Source: H111-94 sp034436045
GTDB lineage: Bacteria > Chloroflexota > Ktedonobacteria > Ktedonobacterales > Ktedonobacteraceae
NCBI GenBank assembly: GCA_034436045.1
Contig: DAOTVZ010000095.1
Location: 1-10,267 of the forward strand
Reading direction: 5' to 3'
DNA length: 10,267 nt
Part shown: positions 1 to 6,940 of the stretch, in pieces
How the letters are laid out: every line of letters starts with the position of its first letter
Position numbering within the stretch: the first letter of the stretch is position 1
Notes under the pieces: generated by a model
Seen by the model: only the letters and a program-made list of their open reading frames with translations
Told to the model about the DNA's origin: nothing
Databases searched by the model: none
Program-made: the position numbers and the translations under genes

Positions 1-257
1 ATCGCAAGCGCATGATGAATGAGCATATTCGCGTTGGCCTGAAATATCCCAGCGTCTCGCTCAATACCACCTACTCCTTTGGCCTGGACGATCAGGAGTT
101 CGTCGTCGCGTTCGAGACTGATAACATCGCTGATTTCCTTGATCTGGTGCAGGAGCTACGCGAGACTGAAGCCAGTAGTTATACCCTGCGTGATACTCCT
201 ATGTTTACCTGCGTTGCGCAGCCACTGGAAGATATTCTTGAGGCACTTGGCGTGTAA
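1..257 (+). CDS. hemQ: HemQ-like chlorite dismutase family protein, C-terminal 84 codons
   Basis: Partial gene: the frame is open from base 3 and ends at TAA 255-257; the true start lies before the window. The visible part reads as the C-terminal half of the chlorite dismutase/HemQ fold, with 'EHIRVGLKYPSV', then 'YSFGLDDQEFVVAFETD', an 'LVQELRETEAS' helix and a closing 'DTPMFTCV' strand. HemQ enzymes (coproheme decarboxylases) convert iron-coproporphyrin III to haem b in the cytoplasm at the last step of the coproporphyrin-dependent pathway. The His encoded at 24-26, in the 'MMNEH' segment, aligns in my reading with the proximal haem-ligand His of HemQ; that is recollection, not an alignment. 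The haem biosynthesis genes hemL and hemB follow, which supports HemQ rather than a chlorite-detoxifying enzyme. The two ATG codons at 12 and 15 are internal. Residues of the N-terminal half cannot be checked here. Confidence 0.85.
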   Translation, partial: RKRMMNEHIRVGLKYPSVSLNTTYSFGLDDQEFVVAFETDNIADFLDLVQELRETEASSYTLRDTPMFTCVAQPLEDILEALGV

Positions 258-270
258 GTAGAAGCAATGG

Positions 271-311
271 AGAGGGAGACATGTCATAGTATGGTATGTC
301 TCCCTCTTTTT
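271..311 (+). terminator. Intrinsic terminator/attenuator between hemQ and hemL
   Basis: A perfect 12-bp inverted repeat, AGAGGGAGACAT (271-282) and ATGTCTCCCTCT (296-307), has a 13-base loop and runs straight into TTTTT (307-311). This is a canonical Rho-independent terminator shape, 14 bases after the hemQ stop. It ends one base before the hemL ribosome binding site, so it may work as a partial terminator or attenuator rather than a simple end of transcript. The descending arm can alternatively pair with that ribosome binding site (see findings). Confidence 0.85.
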
Positions 312-323
312 GAGGGAAGACGG

Positions 324-1640
324 ATGGATCATCAAATATCGGCCTCGAAGCCATTGAAGCTTAATCGTTCGCGCGAACTCTATCAAGAGGCGCAGAAGTT
401 ATTGCCAGGCGGGGTGAACAGTCCGGTGCGTGCTTTTCGCGCTGTCGGCGGCGACCCGATTTTCATTGACCGTGCCAGCGGCCCGTATCTCTATGATGTC
501 GATGGCAACCGCTATCTGGATTATGTGCAATCGTGGGGGCCAATGATTCTCGGCCATGCCCATCCAGCGGTCGTAGCAGCAGTGATGCGGGCCAGTCAAC
601 GCGGCTTCAGCTTTGGCGCACCGACAGAGGCCGAGAGCGAACTGGCGAAGCTGGTGATAGCATGTTTCCCGTCGGTGGAAATGCTGCGCTTCGTCAATTC
701 CGGTACCGAGGCGACGATGAGCGCCTTGCGTCTGGCCCGTGCTTACACAGGGCGCAGTAAGATTATCAAGTTTAGCGGTTGCTATCACGGTCACGCCGAT
801 ATGCTGCTGGTGCAGGCTGGTTCAGGTGTAGCGACGATGGGTCTGCCCGATAGTCCTGGGGTGCCGCAGGAGACAACGAGCCATACACTGACCGCAGCCT
901 ATAACGATATTGCTGCGGTCGAGCAGTTGTTTCAGCGCTATCCCAACGAGATCGCTGCGGTTATTGTGGAGCCGGTAGCGGCTAATATGGGTCTCGTGCT
1001 GCCTCAACCCGGCTTTTTAGAGGCACTGCGCGCCCTGACACAGCAGTATGGCGCGCTATTGATCTTTGACGAGGTGATGACCGGCTTCCGCGTGGCGCTG
1101 GGGGGTATGCAGGAGCGAACACAGATCACGCCTGACCTGACCTGCTTTGGCAAGATCATTGGTGGTGGCTTGCCGGTAGGCGCTTATGGCGGACGGCGCG
1201 AGATCATGCAACAGGTGGCACCTGTCGGCCCAATGTATCAGGCCGGCACACTCTCCGGCAATCCCCTGGCGATGGCGGCTGGTATTGCCACACTAACCGA
1301 GTTGCGTAAACCGGGTCAGTATGAGTTGTTAGAACAGAAGAGCCGGTTGCTCGGTGAGGGAATCACGCGGGCCATTGAAGAGACGAAGACTCCGGCGCAA
1401 CTGGTTCGTATCGGTGCGATGTTCTGCCTCTATTTCTCGGCGGAGCCTGTAACCAACTATGCCGAGGCCAGGCGCTCGGACACGGCGCGTTTTGCCCGCT
1501 TCTTCTGGAAGATGCTAGAGCAGGGCATCTATTTCCCCCCATCCCAGTTTGAAGCCTGCTTCATCTCGCTGGCCCTGGATGATGACATGTTGACGCAGAC
1601 AGTGGCCTGTGTTGAGGTTGCGCTGCGTGAGAGTGCGTGA
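324..1640 (+). CDS. hemL: Glutamate-1-semialdehyde 2,1-aminomutase
   Basis: This PLP-dependent enzyme converts glutamate-1-semialdehyde to 5-aminolevulinate, the C5-route precursor of all tetrapyrroles. The 438-residue product matches the family length (about 425-440). Visible signatures are 'LLPGGVNSPVRAF' near residues 27-39, 'NSGTEA' in the PLP phosphate region, 'GCYHGHAD', 'FDEVMTGFR' with the cofactor-contacting Asp249, and the Schiff-base Lys277 in 'CFGKIIGGGLPVGAYGG'. ATG 324 is preferred because GAGGGA (312-317) lies 6 bases upstream and the following residues start the conserved fold. An in-frame start at 267 would add 19 residues encoded across the terminator hairpin and is unlikely. 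hemB follows 23 bases after the stop, so the two are almost certainly co-transcribed. The upstream hairpin is a likely place for control. This is the fold-III aminotransferase HemL rather than a generic class III aminotransferase, judging from the 'GGVNSPVRAF' and 'GGGLPVGAYGG' signatures. Confidence 0.96.
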   Translation: MDHQISASKPLKLNRSRELYQEAQKLLPGGVNSPVRAFRAVGGDPIFIDRASGPYLYDVDGNRYLDYVQSWGPMILGHAHPAVVAAVMRASQRGFSFGAPTEAESELAKLVIACFPSVEMLRFVNSGTEATMSALRLARAYTGRSKIIKFSGCYHGHADMLLVQAGSGVATMGLPDSPGVPQETTSHTLTAAYNDIAAVEQLFQRYPNEIAAVIVEPVAANMGLVLPQPGFLEALRALTQQYGALLIFDEVMTGFRVALGGMQERTQITPDLTCFGKIIGGGLPVGAYGGRREIMQQVAPVGPMYQAGTLSGNPLAMAAGIATLTELRKPGQYELLEQKSRLLGEGITRAIEETKTPAQLVRIGAMFCLYFSAEPVTNYAEARRSDTARFARFFWKMLEQGIYFPPSQFEACFISLALDDDMLTQTVACVEVALRESA

Positions 1641-1663
1641 GAACGGAAGAGGAGGGTTGCTTC

Positions 1664-2641
1664 ATGAGCATGTTTCCAACGGTGCGATTGCGCCGCACAC
1701 GTCAGAACGAGAAGATGCGCGGCTTAATTCGTGAGACGCATCTGAATGTTGAGCAGTTGATTTATCCCGTGTTTATTGCCGAGGGTATCGATAGCCCCCA
1801 TGAGATTCCCTCGATGCCCGGTATCGTGCAATGGCCGCTCAAGCAGATTGGGCGCGAGGTTGAGCGCGTCGCGGAACTGGGCATTCCGGCGGTGCTACTC
1901 TTTGGTATTCCGAATGAGAAGGACGAGATGGGTTCACAGGCCTATGCTTCAGAGGGCATCATTCAGCAGTCGATTCGCGCGATCAAGAAAGTCTCGCCGG
2001 AGACGCTGGTGATTACCGATGTCTGCCTGTGTGAATATACCAGTCATGGCCATTGTGGCGTGATTCGCAATGGCGATGTGCAGAATGATGAGTCGCTGGA
2101 ATTATTAGCGCGTATGGCGCTTTCGCACGTGGAAGCTGGTGCCGATATCGTAGCTCCCTCGGATATGATGGATGGGCGGGTGGGGGCTATTCGTCACGTG
2201 CTGGACGAACACGGCTTTAAGGGCACACCCATTATGGCATATTCGGCCAAGTTTGCCTCTGGCTTCTACGGCCCGTTCCGCGAGGCCGCCGGTTCCGCGC
2301 CGCAATTCGGCGACCGCCGCTCCTATCAGATGGATCCCGCCAACGGGCGCGAGGCGTTACGCGAGGTTGCGCTGGACATCGAGGAGGGCGCGGACATTGT
2401 GATGGTCAAACCGGCCCTCTCCTACCTGGATGTCATTCGCCAGGTGCGCGACCGTTTCGACCTGCCCATCGCGGCCTACAACGTCAGTGGCGAATATTCC
2501 ATGATCAAAGCCGCCGCCCAGAACGGTTGGATCGATGAGCAACGCATCGTCCTGGAGGTGCTAACCGCCATCCGTCGGGCCGGAGCCGATATGATTATCA
2601 CGTACTTTGCGCCAGAGGTGGCGGGGTGGTTGAAGCGATAA
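1664..2641 (+). CDS. hemB: Delta-aminolevulinic acid dehydratase (porphobilinogen synthase)
   Basis: HemB condenses two 5-aminolevulinate molecules to porphobilinogen, directly consuming the HemL product. The 325-residue product has the usual length. The two Schiff-base lysines are visible: Lys196 in 'MAYSAKFASGFYGPFREA' and Lys249 in 'IVMVKPALSYLDVI'. The cysteine cluster Cys121, Cys123 and Cys131 in 'DVCLCEYTSHGHCG' indicates the zinc-binding class rather than the aspartate-rich magnesium class. 'APSDMMDGRVGAIR' and 'YNVSGEYSMIKAAAQNGW' are further family hallmarks. ATG 1664 is preferred because GGAGGG (1651-1656) lies 7 bases upstream; GTG 1637 would overlap the hemL stop and ATG 1670 is farther from the site. 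No promoter is evident in the 23-base gap from hemL, so it should share that transcript. A long hairpin follows the stop. Confidence 0.97.
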   Translation: MSMFPTVRLRRTRQNEKMRGLIRETHLNVEQLIYPVFIAEGIDSPHEIPSMPGIVQWPLKQIGREVERVAELGIPAVLLFGIPNEKDEMGSQAYASEGIIQQSIRAIKKVSPETLVITDVCLCEYTSHGHCGVIRNGDVQNDESLELLARMALSHVEAGADIVAPSDMMDGRVGAIRHVLDEHGFKGTPIMAYSAKFASGFYGPFREAAGSAPQFGDRRSYQMDPANGREALREVALDIEEGADIVMVKPALSYLDVIRQVRDRFDLPIAAYNVSGEYSMIKAAAQNGWIDEQRIVLEVLTAIRRAGADMIITYFAPEVAGWLKR

Positions 2642-2661
2642 AATAGCCTGCTAAGTGGTTT

Positions 2662-2714
2662 GAGGGGGATAGACGGTCTGATAAGGACAAAGTCTATCCC
2701 CCTCAGTATGTTTT
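2662..2714 (+). terminator. Terminator after hemB
   Basis: A perfect 13-bp inverted repeat, GAGGGGGATAGAC (2662-2674) with GTCTATCCCCCTC (2692-2704), has a 17-base loop and starts 20 bases after the hemB stop. The T-run is modest and offset (TTTT at 2711-2714), so the hairpin is strong but the terminator is not fully canonical. It probably ends the hemL-hemB transcript. Confidence 0.75.
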
Positions 2715-2956
2715 GCTTTAAGCAGCATCTTCCCCAAACATCTACTCTACATCTGACTTACTTGCAAGTATCTTTATGTATCTCTTTGTGTCAAAAATCT
2801 CCAGATAAATCTATTTATGTAGTTTTGGCAACTGAATATAGATTATAAATTTAATTATGGTTGCTTGATGTTACTATTTAGACACTCATCAGTTATTTCA
2901 TATGTGCGTATCTTTAAGGAAACAATTCCTATGATAGAAAGGAAGGAAACTAACGG
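2705..2956 (+). promoter_or_regulatory. AT-rich leader of the lectin-like gene
   Basis: This gene-free stretch is markedly AT-richer than the genes beside it. I see no convincing open frame and no clear sigma-70 pair; AT-rich blocks near 2820-2860 (for example TATAAA inside 'gattataaattt') are the best place for a promoter. A small hairpin, AGGAA (2917-2921) with TTCCT (2926-2930) and a 4-base loop, lies just before the ribosome binding site GGAAGGAAA (2941-2949), 7 bases ahead of the ATG at 2957. Confidence 0.4.
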
Positions 2957-3934
2957 ATGGTTAAGACAAAACAGGAGGCAATGACTGCTCTCTCTGCTTT
3001 CGCTGTTATCGTGTTCTGGCTTTGCACCAGCGCGTTTACGTATGCGGCCAGGCCGTCGGCACCGACATGGACCGGCTGGAGTGAGGTGCCCGGCAATGGT
3101 GCCACGAAGTCGGCGCTGGCAACTGGAGTCTACCAGGGTAAGCTCTATCTGTTCGCGCATGGCACGGACGATAGAATCTACATGCAGACGTATAGCCGTT
3201 CGATGGGTTCGCAGGGTACCTGGAGTGGTTGGAGCGAGGTGCCTGGCAACGGTTCGACGTATCAGCCATTAGCCATGACGACCTACGGTGATCTGCTTTA
3301 TCTGTTTGCCGATGGTACTGATAACAATATCTATATGGAAACCTATGATGGCTCTACCTGGAGTGGTTGGATGACCGTGCCTGGCAACGGAACGACTCGC
3401 TCGGCGGTGGCAGCAACCGTTTACGGTGGGGTGATGTATCTGTATGTGCAGGGGACGGATAACAACATCTACATGGAGAGCTATAACGGGGCCAATAGCT
3501 CCTGGAGTGGCTGGAGTCTGGTGGAAGGTGATGGCACGACGTATGTGGCGTTGAATGCCAACACCTATGGGGGGCAGATGGCGGTACTGGCCGATGGGAC
3601 AGACAGCAAGGTTTACATGAACGTCTACAATGGTTCTAGCGTGACCTGGACTGGCTGGCAGCAGTTGGCCGGGAATGGGACAACGACCCAGCCGCTGGGG
3701 TCTGCTGTCTATAGTCGAACCTTCTATGTCTTTGCTGATGGCACGGACAACAAAATCTATGTGCAAACCTACAACGGTCGCTGGAGCGGCTGGAGTGAGG
3801 TTCCTGGCAACGGTGCCACCCAGTCGGCACTGGCGGCGACTAGCTATGGTAACACATTGTATCTCTTTGCACATGGTACAGATGATAAAATTTACCTGAA
3901 TGAGTTGCAGTCGGGCCAGTCGTCGGGTCAATAG
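2957..3934 (+). CDS. Secreted six-repeat beta-propeller lectin-like protein
   Basis: The 325-residue product begins with basic 'MVKTK', a hydrophobic core (about residues 10-28) and a likely signal peptidase site near 'FTYAARP' (residues 30-32), so it should be exported. The rest is six tandem repeats starting at Trp38, Trp89, Trp135, Trp183, Trp231 and Trp276. Each repeat follows W-[ST]-G-W-x2-[VL]-x-G-[ND]-G-x-T, then 'YGxxLYLFAxGTDxxIYM'. Periodic Trp and GTD-x-x-IY motifs at 45-51 residue spacing are typical of beta-propeller lectins of the PLL/AAL type, which bind fucose or O-methylated sugars between blades; the sugar here is unknown. Repeats 1 and 6 are the most alike, while repeat 4 ('VEGDG', 'MAVLADG') has drifted. 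There is no catalytic or anchoring domain, and the C-terminus is a short Gln/Ser/Gly tail. It stands alone, with a hairpin downstream. The family name is inferred from the repeat pattern. Confidence 0.8.
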   Translation: MVKTKQEAMTALSAFAVIVFWLCTSAFTYAARPSAPTWTGWSEVPGNGATKSALATGVYQGKLYLFAHGTDDRIYMQTYSRSMGSQGTWSGWSEVPGNGSTYQPLAMTTYGDLLYLFADGTDNNIYMETYDGSTWSGWMTVPGNGTTRSAVAATVYGGVMYLYVQGTDNNIYMESYNGANSSWSGWSLVEGDGTTYVALNANTYGGQMAVLADGTDSKVYMNVYNGSSVTWTGWQQLAGNGTTTQPLGSAVYSRTFYVFADGTDNKIYVQTYNGRWSGWSEVPGNGATQSALAATSYGNTLYLFAHGTDDKIYLNELQSGQSSGQ

Positions 3935-3958
3935 CCAGTTTGTGTGCTGATGTATATG

Positions 3959-4008
3959 AAAAAAGGCCAGAGAGAGTATCGAATAGATCAAATCTCTTTC
4001 TGGCCTTT
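3959..4008. terminator. Hairpin able to terminate on both strands
   Basis: A 15-bp stem (AAAGGCCAGAGAGAG at 3962-3976 with 3994-4008, including one G-T wobble) has a 17-base loop and lies 27 bases after the lectin-like stop. On the plus strand only TTT ends the stem. On the minus strand the A-run 3959-3964 becomes a six-T tail. It can therefore serve both the lectin-like gene and the convergent small gene on the minus strand at 4151-4312. Confidence 0.75.
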
Positions 4009-4150
4009 GCGGCCTTGACAGGCAGAGGCGCGAGAGAGGCGATGCATCTGTATGTGCCATCCTTCATACTCTGCGTCACCTTCTATATAAAGAGACGTCT
4101 ACTCATGGCGCAATATTGGATAGAGTGAAGGCAAATACAGTATATTTGGC

Positions 4151-4312
4151 TTAATGTCTGGTGAGGTGGCGGGTGCAGAGGCGGTATAGGCCAACAAGGA
4201 TGACGCCATTGCGGGTTTTACCGGCGGTTGCTGCGATAAAGCCGAGTGTAAGGCCGACGGTAAGTCCGATCCATCCGGCGGGGTGTCTGAGCAGTTGGTG
4301 AAGAGTGGTCAT
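4151..4312 (-). CDS. Small membrane protein, 53 residues, unknown function
   Basis: Reading the minus strand from ATG (4312-4310) to TAA (4153-4151) gives 53 codons. The product starts 'MTTLHQLLRHPAGWIGLTVG', continues with a Gly/Leu/Ile-rich segment to about residue 30 that can span a membrane, then 'GKTRNGVILVGLYRL' and a basic His/Arg-rich end 'CTRHLTRH'. A ribosome binding site, AAGGAA, sits 9 bases before the ATG on the minus strand (plus positions 4322-4327), and a TATAAT-like box occurs farther upstream (about 4358-4363). The region is GC-richer than its surroundings, as expected for coding sequence. I recognise no family. The gene is convergent with the lectin-like gene and divergent from the GH15 gene. 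The call rests on the ribosome binding site, composition and plausible topology; a chance frame remains possible. Confidence 0.55.
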   Translation of the reverse strand: MTTLHQLLRHPAGWIGLTVGLTLGFIAATAGKTRNGVILVGLYRLCTRHLTRH

Positions 4313-4742
4313 TGTAAGTTATTCCTTTCGGCTCGATAAGACAGTTTGAGAGAAAGATGTATTATATAGATCACGTATGAGAGGGTAGGGGATGTTACAA
4401 AGATATTCTCCGGGTGGGGAGAGTGATCTGACTAATAAAGAGTGTGATTGATAGCTACAGTGGGAAAAATGTCTATGGGCAAAAGTGCCGTAGATTTGCC
4501 ATGCCACATTGAGTAACGAGGACGTGTATTGGTTGTGAGGGAGTGAAGAGAAACGAATGGTTGAGGGGAAGAAAACGGTTTCGTGAAATTTCTAACCTCC
4601 TGAAAATATGTCGTAGAAGCTGTTACCTTGACCTTTGCTTTTCCGTCTATCTGAGTTATGAGGCACCATTAAGGTGCCTCTAAGGATTTACTCAGTTAAA
4701 GGGTTTGTTTACCAAGTTTTCTAAGAGAGAAGTGTTGTGTAC
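4313..4742. promoter_or_regulatory. Divergent intergenic region upstream of the GH15 gene
   Basis: About 430 bases separate the small minus-strand gene from the GH15 gene. I see no convincing gene. It should hold promoters in both directions; the best box is a minus-strand TATAAT-like hexamer near 4358-4363 without a good -35 partner. An imperfect inverted repeat ATGGGCAAA/TTTGCCAT (about 4475-4502) could be a protein site. The strongest structure is the nested inverted repeat at 4651-4695, listed separately. Confidence 0.4.
4651..4695 (+). repeat. Nested inverted repeat in the GH15 leader
   Basis: The inner arms GAGGCACC (4660-4667) and GGTGCCTC (4673-4680) form a perfect 8-bp stem with a 5-base loop. 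The outer arms CTGAGT (4651-4656) and ACTCAG (4690-4695) add 6 bp beyond an asymmetric internal loop. There is no T-run, so this is not an ordinary terminator. It ends 47 bases before the GH15 ATG and could be a leader RNA element or a repressor operator. Confidence 0.6.
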
Positions 4743-6731
4743 ATGGTTGGGACAAACACACGCAGTCACAATTATATACCCATCAATGCCTATGGAGTCA
4801 TTGGTGATTGTCATTCGACAGTTCTCATAGCTCCCGATGGGTCGGTGGATTGGGGATGTCTACCAGATTTTGATAGCCCTGCCATTTTCTGCCGTTTGCT
4901 CGATGCTGAGCATGGAGGATACTTTCAAATAGCGCCCTCGGAAGGTACCATTCCAGGTTCGCAGAGATACTTGCGGGGAAGTAATGTGCTTCAGACGCGC
5001 TTTGCCAGTACGGCGGGTGAGATTGTGTTGACGGATTTTATGCCCGTTGAGACCTTGAGCGCGTGGCCTTATCGGGCGATGAACAACAATACCTGGACGC
5101 GAGAGGATGGTTCTTGCCACTGCCTGGTGCGGATTGTGGAGTGTACACATGGCGAAATGTCTGTGACGATGACGCTCAAAGTCAGTCCCAACTATGCTGC
5201 ATCATCCAGTGAGGTAATGCTGAGTCGGGAGAACATGGGGGCAGTAATTACCGGCGGAGGACAGCACATTGGCCTGGCGATTGTGGGGGCGCACCTGTTG
5301 CCGTCATTCTCTGTGACCGTTGAGCAGGAGCCGGAGGATTGGCATGCATCCGTGGTAGCGCGCGTGACTCTGCGCGAGGGCGAGCGATTGCTGTTTGCGT
5401 TAGGCATGGGGAGAACCTTGCGAGCGGCACAGCGGCTGGTGGAAGATGAGTTGCAGCAGCGCAACTTTGATGCGGAACTGGCGCATACGCTGCATTGCTG
5501 GCGCAAGTGGATTGCCAGTTGTTCGTATCAGGGGCCGTATCAGGATTGGGTACAGCGTAGCGCGCTGGCGCTGAAAATGATGACCTATGCCCCTACAGGG
5601 GCGATTGTCGCGGCCCCTACGACCTCTCTGCCGGAGGAAATAGGTGGAGTACGCAACTGGGATTACCGTTTCACCTGGCTGCGTGACGCCACGTTTACGC
5701 TTTATGCGCTCAATGTGCTGGGCTACATGGATGAAGCCTGGGCATTTACGCACTGGTTGCGCAGGCTATCCTATGTGGATGGTGAGGACCTGCAAATTAT
5801 GTATGGGATTCGCGGCGAGCGTGACCTGAGTGAGCATGAATTGCCTCATCTGAGTGGGTATGGCAATTCCAGACCGGTGCGGATCGGCAATGGTGCGGCT
5901 GACCAGAAACAGATGGATGTCTTTGGTGAGGTGCTCGATTGTATTCACATCTTCCGTAAGAATGGTGGTTTTGAGCGCTATGGCGAGAAGCTGGAAGGGC
6001 CGCTCTGGTCGATGATGTCGGGGCTGGTGGAGTATGTCTGTGCGCACTGGCAAGAGCCTGATAGTGGCATCTGGGAGGTGCGCGGGGGTCTGCGTCATTT
6101 CGTGTACTCAAAGGTGATGTGCTGGGTTGCGCTTGACCGGGGTATTCGTGCTGCGGAACAACTCAACCTGGAGGCTGACCTGCCGCGCTGGCGCATGGTG
6201 CGTGACCAGATTCGGGCCGATATCCTGATGCATGGTTATAATACCTCGCTTGGCGCATTTACACAGTCTTACGATGATACAGCGCTTGATGCCTCGAATT
6301 TGTTGCTGCCGCTGGTTGGTTTCATCGCGCCCGATGACCCGCGTATGCGCTCGACGGTAGATCGCATCATGGAGAGGCTGACCGATGAGCGTGGTTTTGT
6401 ATACCGCTATCATAGCGACGATGGATTAGCAGGTTCAGAGGGGACGTTTACCATTTGCACCTTCTGGTTGGTAGATAATCTGGCAATGCAGGGGCGTGTG
6501 GACGAGGCTCGTTCGCTCTTCGAGCGCCTGCTGGGATATGCTGGTCGGCTTGGTCTGTTCTCCGAGGAGATCGACTCGCATAATAACATGGCTTTGGGGA
6601 ATTATCCACAGGCTTTTACTCATATCGCACTTATCAACAGCGCTTATAATCTAAAAAAAGCCGAGATGCGCGTGTCCGAGCAGCATACCGATCCTGTCGT
6701 TGCCGCAATCAAGTTGCAGAAACAGCCCTAG
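4743..6731 (+). CDS. Glycoside hydrolase family 15 protein (trehalase/glucoamylase type)
   Basis: GH15 enzymes are inverting alpha-glucosidases: glucoamylase, glucodextranase or the trehalases of actinobacterial and archaeal type. The 662-residue product has an N-terminal beta-sandwich starting 'YIPINAYGVIGDCHSTVLI' and 'DGSVDWGCLPDFDSPAIFC' (to about residue 250). The (alpha/alpha)6 barrel follows, with 'NWDYRFTWLRD' (305-315), 'QMDVFGEVLD' (390-399), 'SGIWEVRGGLRHFVYSKVMCWVALDRG' in pieces around 441-468, and 'FSEEIDSHNNMALGNYPQAF' near 606. Glu445 in 'GIWE' is the likely general acid and Glu608 or Glu609 in 'SEE' the likely base. There is no signal peptide, so the enzyme should act in the cytoplasm on trehalose, maltodextrin or glycogen fragments. 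ATG 4743 is preferred (AGAAG about 10 bases upstream); GTG 4737 in the same frame is the alternative. It appears to be a single-gene transcript with its own terminator. Substrate cannot be decided from sequence alone. Confidence 0.93.
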   Translation: MVGTNTRSHNYIPINAYGVIGDCHSTVLIAPDGSVDWGCLPDFDSPAIFCRLLDAEHGGYFQIAPSEGTIPGSQRYLRGSNVLQTRFASTAGEIVLTDFMPVETLSAWPYRAMNNNTWTREDGSCHCLVRIVECTHGEMSVTMTLKVSPNYAASSSEVMLSRENMGAVITGGGQHIGLAIVGAHLLPSFSVTVEQEPEDWHASVVARVTLREGERLLFALGMGRTLRAAQRLVEDELQQRNFDAELAHTLHCWRKWIASCSYQGPYQDWVQRSALALKMMTYAPTGAIVAAPTTSLPEEIGGVRNWDYRFTWLRDATFTLYALNVLGYMDEAWAFTHWLRRLSYVDGEDLQIMYGIRGERDLSEHELPHLSGYGNSRPVRIGNGAADQKQMDVFGEVLDCIHIFRKNGGFERYGEKLEGPLWSMMSGLVEYVCAHWQEPDSGIWEVRGGLRHFVYSKVMCWVALDRGIRAAEQLNLEADLPRWRMVRDQIRADILMHGYNTSLGAFTQSYDDTALDASNLLLPLVGFIAPDDPRMRSTVDRIMERLTDERGFVYRYHSDDGLAGSEGTFTICTFWLVDNLAMQGRVDEARSLFERLLGYAGRLGLFSEEIDSHNNMALGNYPQAFTHIALINSAYNLKKAEMRVSEQHTDPVVAAIKLQKQP

Positions 6732-6756
6732 TATAGACAAAAAATGGATTGGTGAA

Positions 6757-6796
6757 GAAAAGCAGGGTGATACCTATTCAACCTGCTTTTCGTTTT
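6757..6796 (+). terminator. Terminator after the GH15 gene
   Basis: A perfect 10-bp inverted repeat, GAAAAGCAGG (6757-6766) with CCTGCTTTTC (6782-6791), lies 25 bases after the stop. Its loop can add a TGA/TCA extension after one mismatch. The stem ends in CTTTTC and is followed by GTTTT, giving an interrupted T-tract. It is a typical intrinsic terminator for the GH15 transcript. Confidence 0.8.
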
Positions 6797-6940
6797 GCTC
6801 TTGGAATGCGTGCTTACCTGGGCTAGTACTGGCCTTGCTTATACAGAGCCTGCGTTCTTGGGTGTTGGTGTATAGTATAGCAGGGAAGCCTCCAGAGGGT
6901 GGAGGAGCATGTAAATTTAGGACAGGGGGAATGAGCGGGT

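Noticed and set aside
267..323. Possible longer start of hemL adding 19 residues
   Set aside because: These codons run through the terminator hairpin, and the resulting residues do not resemble HemL. ATG 324 has its own ribosome binding site.
2660..2848. A 62-codon plus-strand frame after hemB
   Set aside because: It begins inside the arm of the hemB terminator, has no ribosome binding site and its composition is that of non-coding AT-rich DNA.
4015..4020. TTGACA hexamer after the lectin-like terminator
   Set aside because: No -10 element at 16-18 bases and no gene on the plus strand until 4743; probably chance.
3269..4060. Long 263-codon minus-strand frame opposite the lectin-like gene
   Set aside because: It is the antisense shadow of a regular repeat gene; it has no family features and runs into the terminator hairpin.
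4319..4507. A 62-codon minus-strand frame upstream of the small membrane protein gene
   Set aside because: No ribosome binding site or recognisable composition; it covers the region expected to hold the promoter and ribosome binding site of the 4151-4312 gene.
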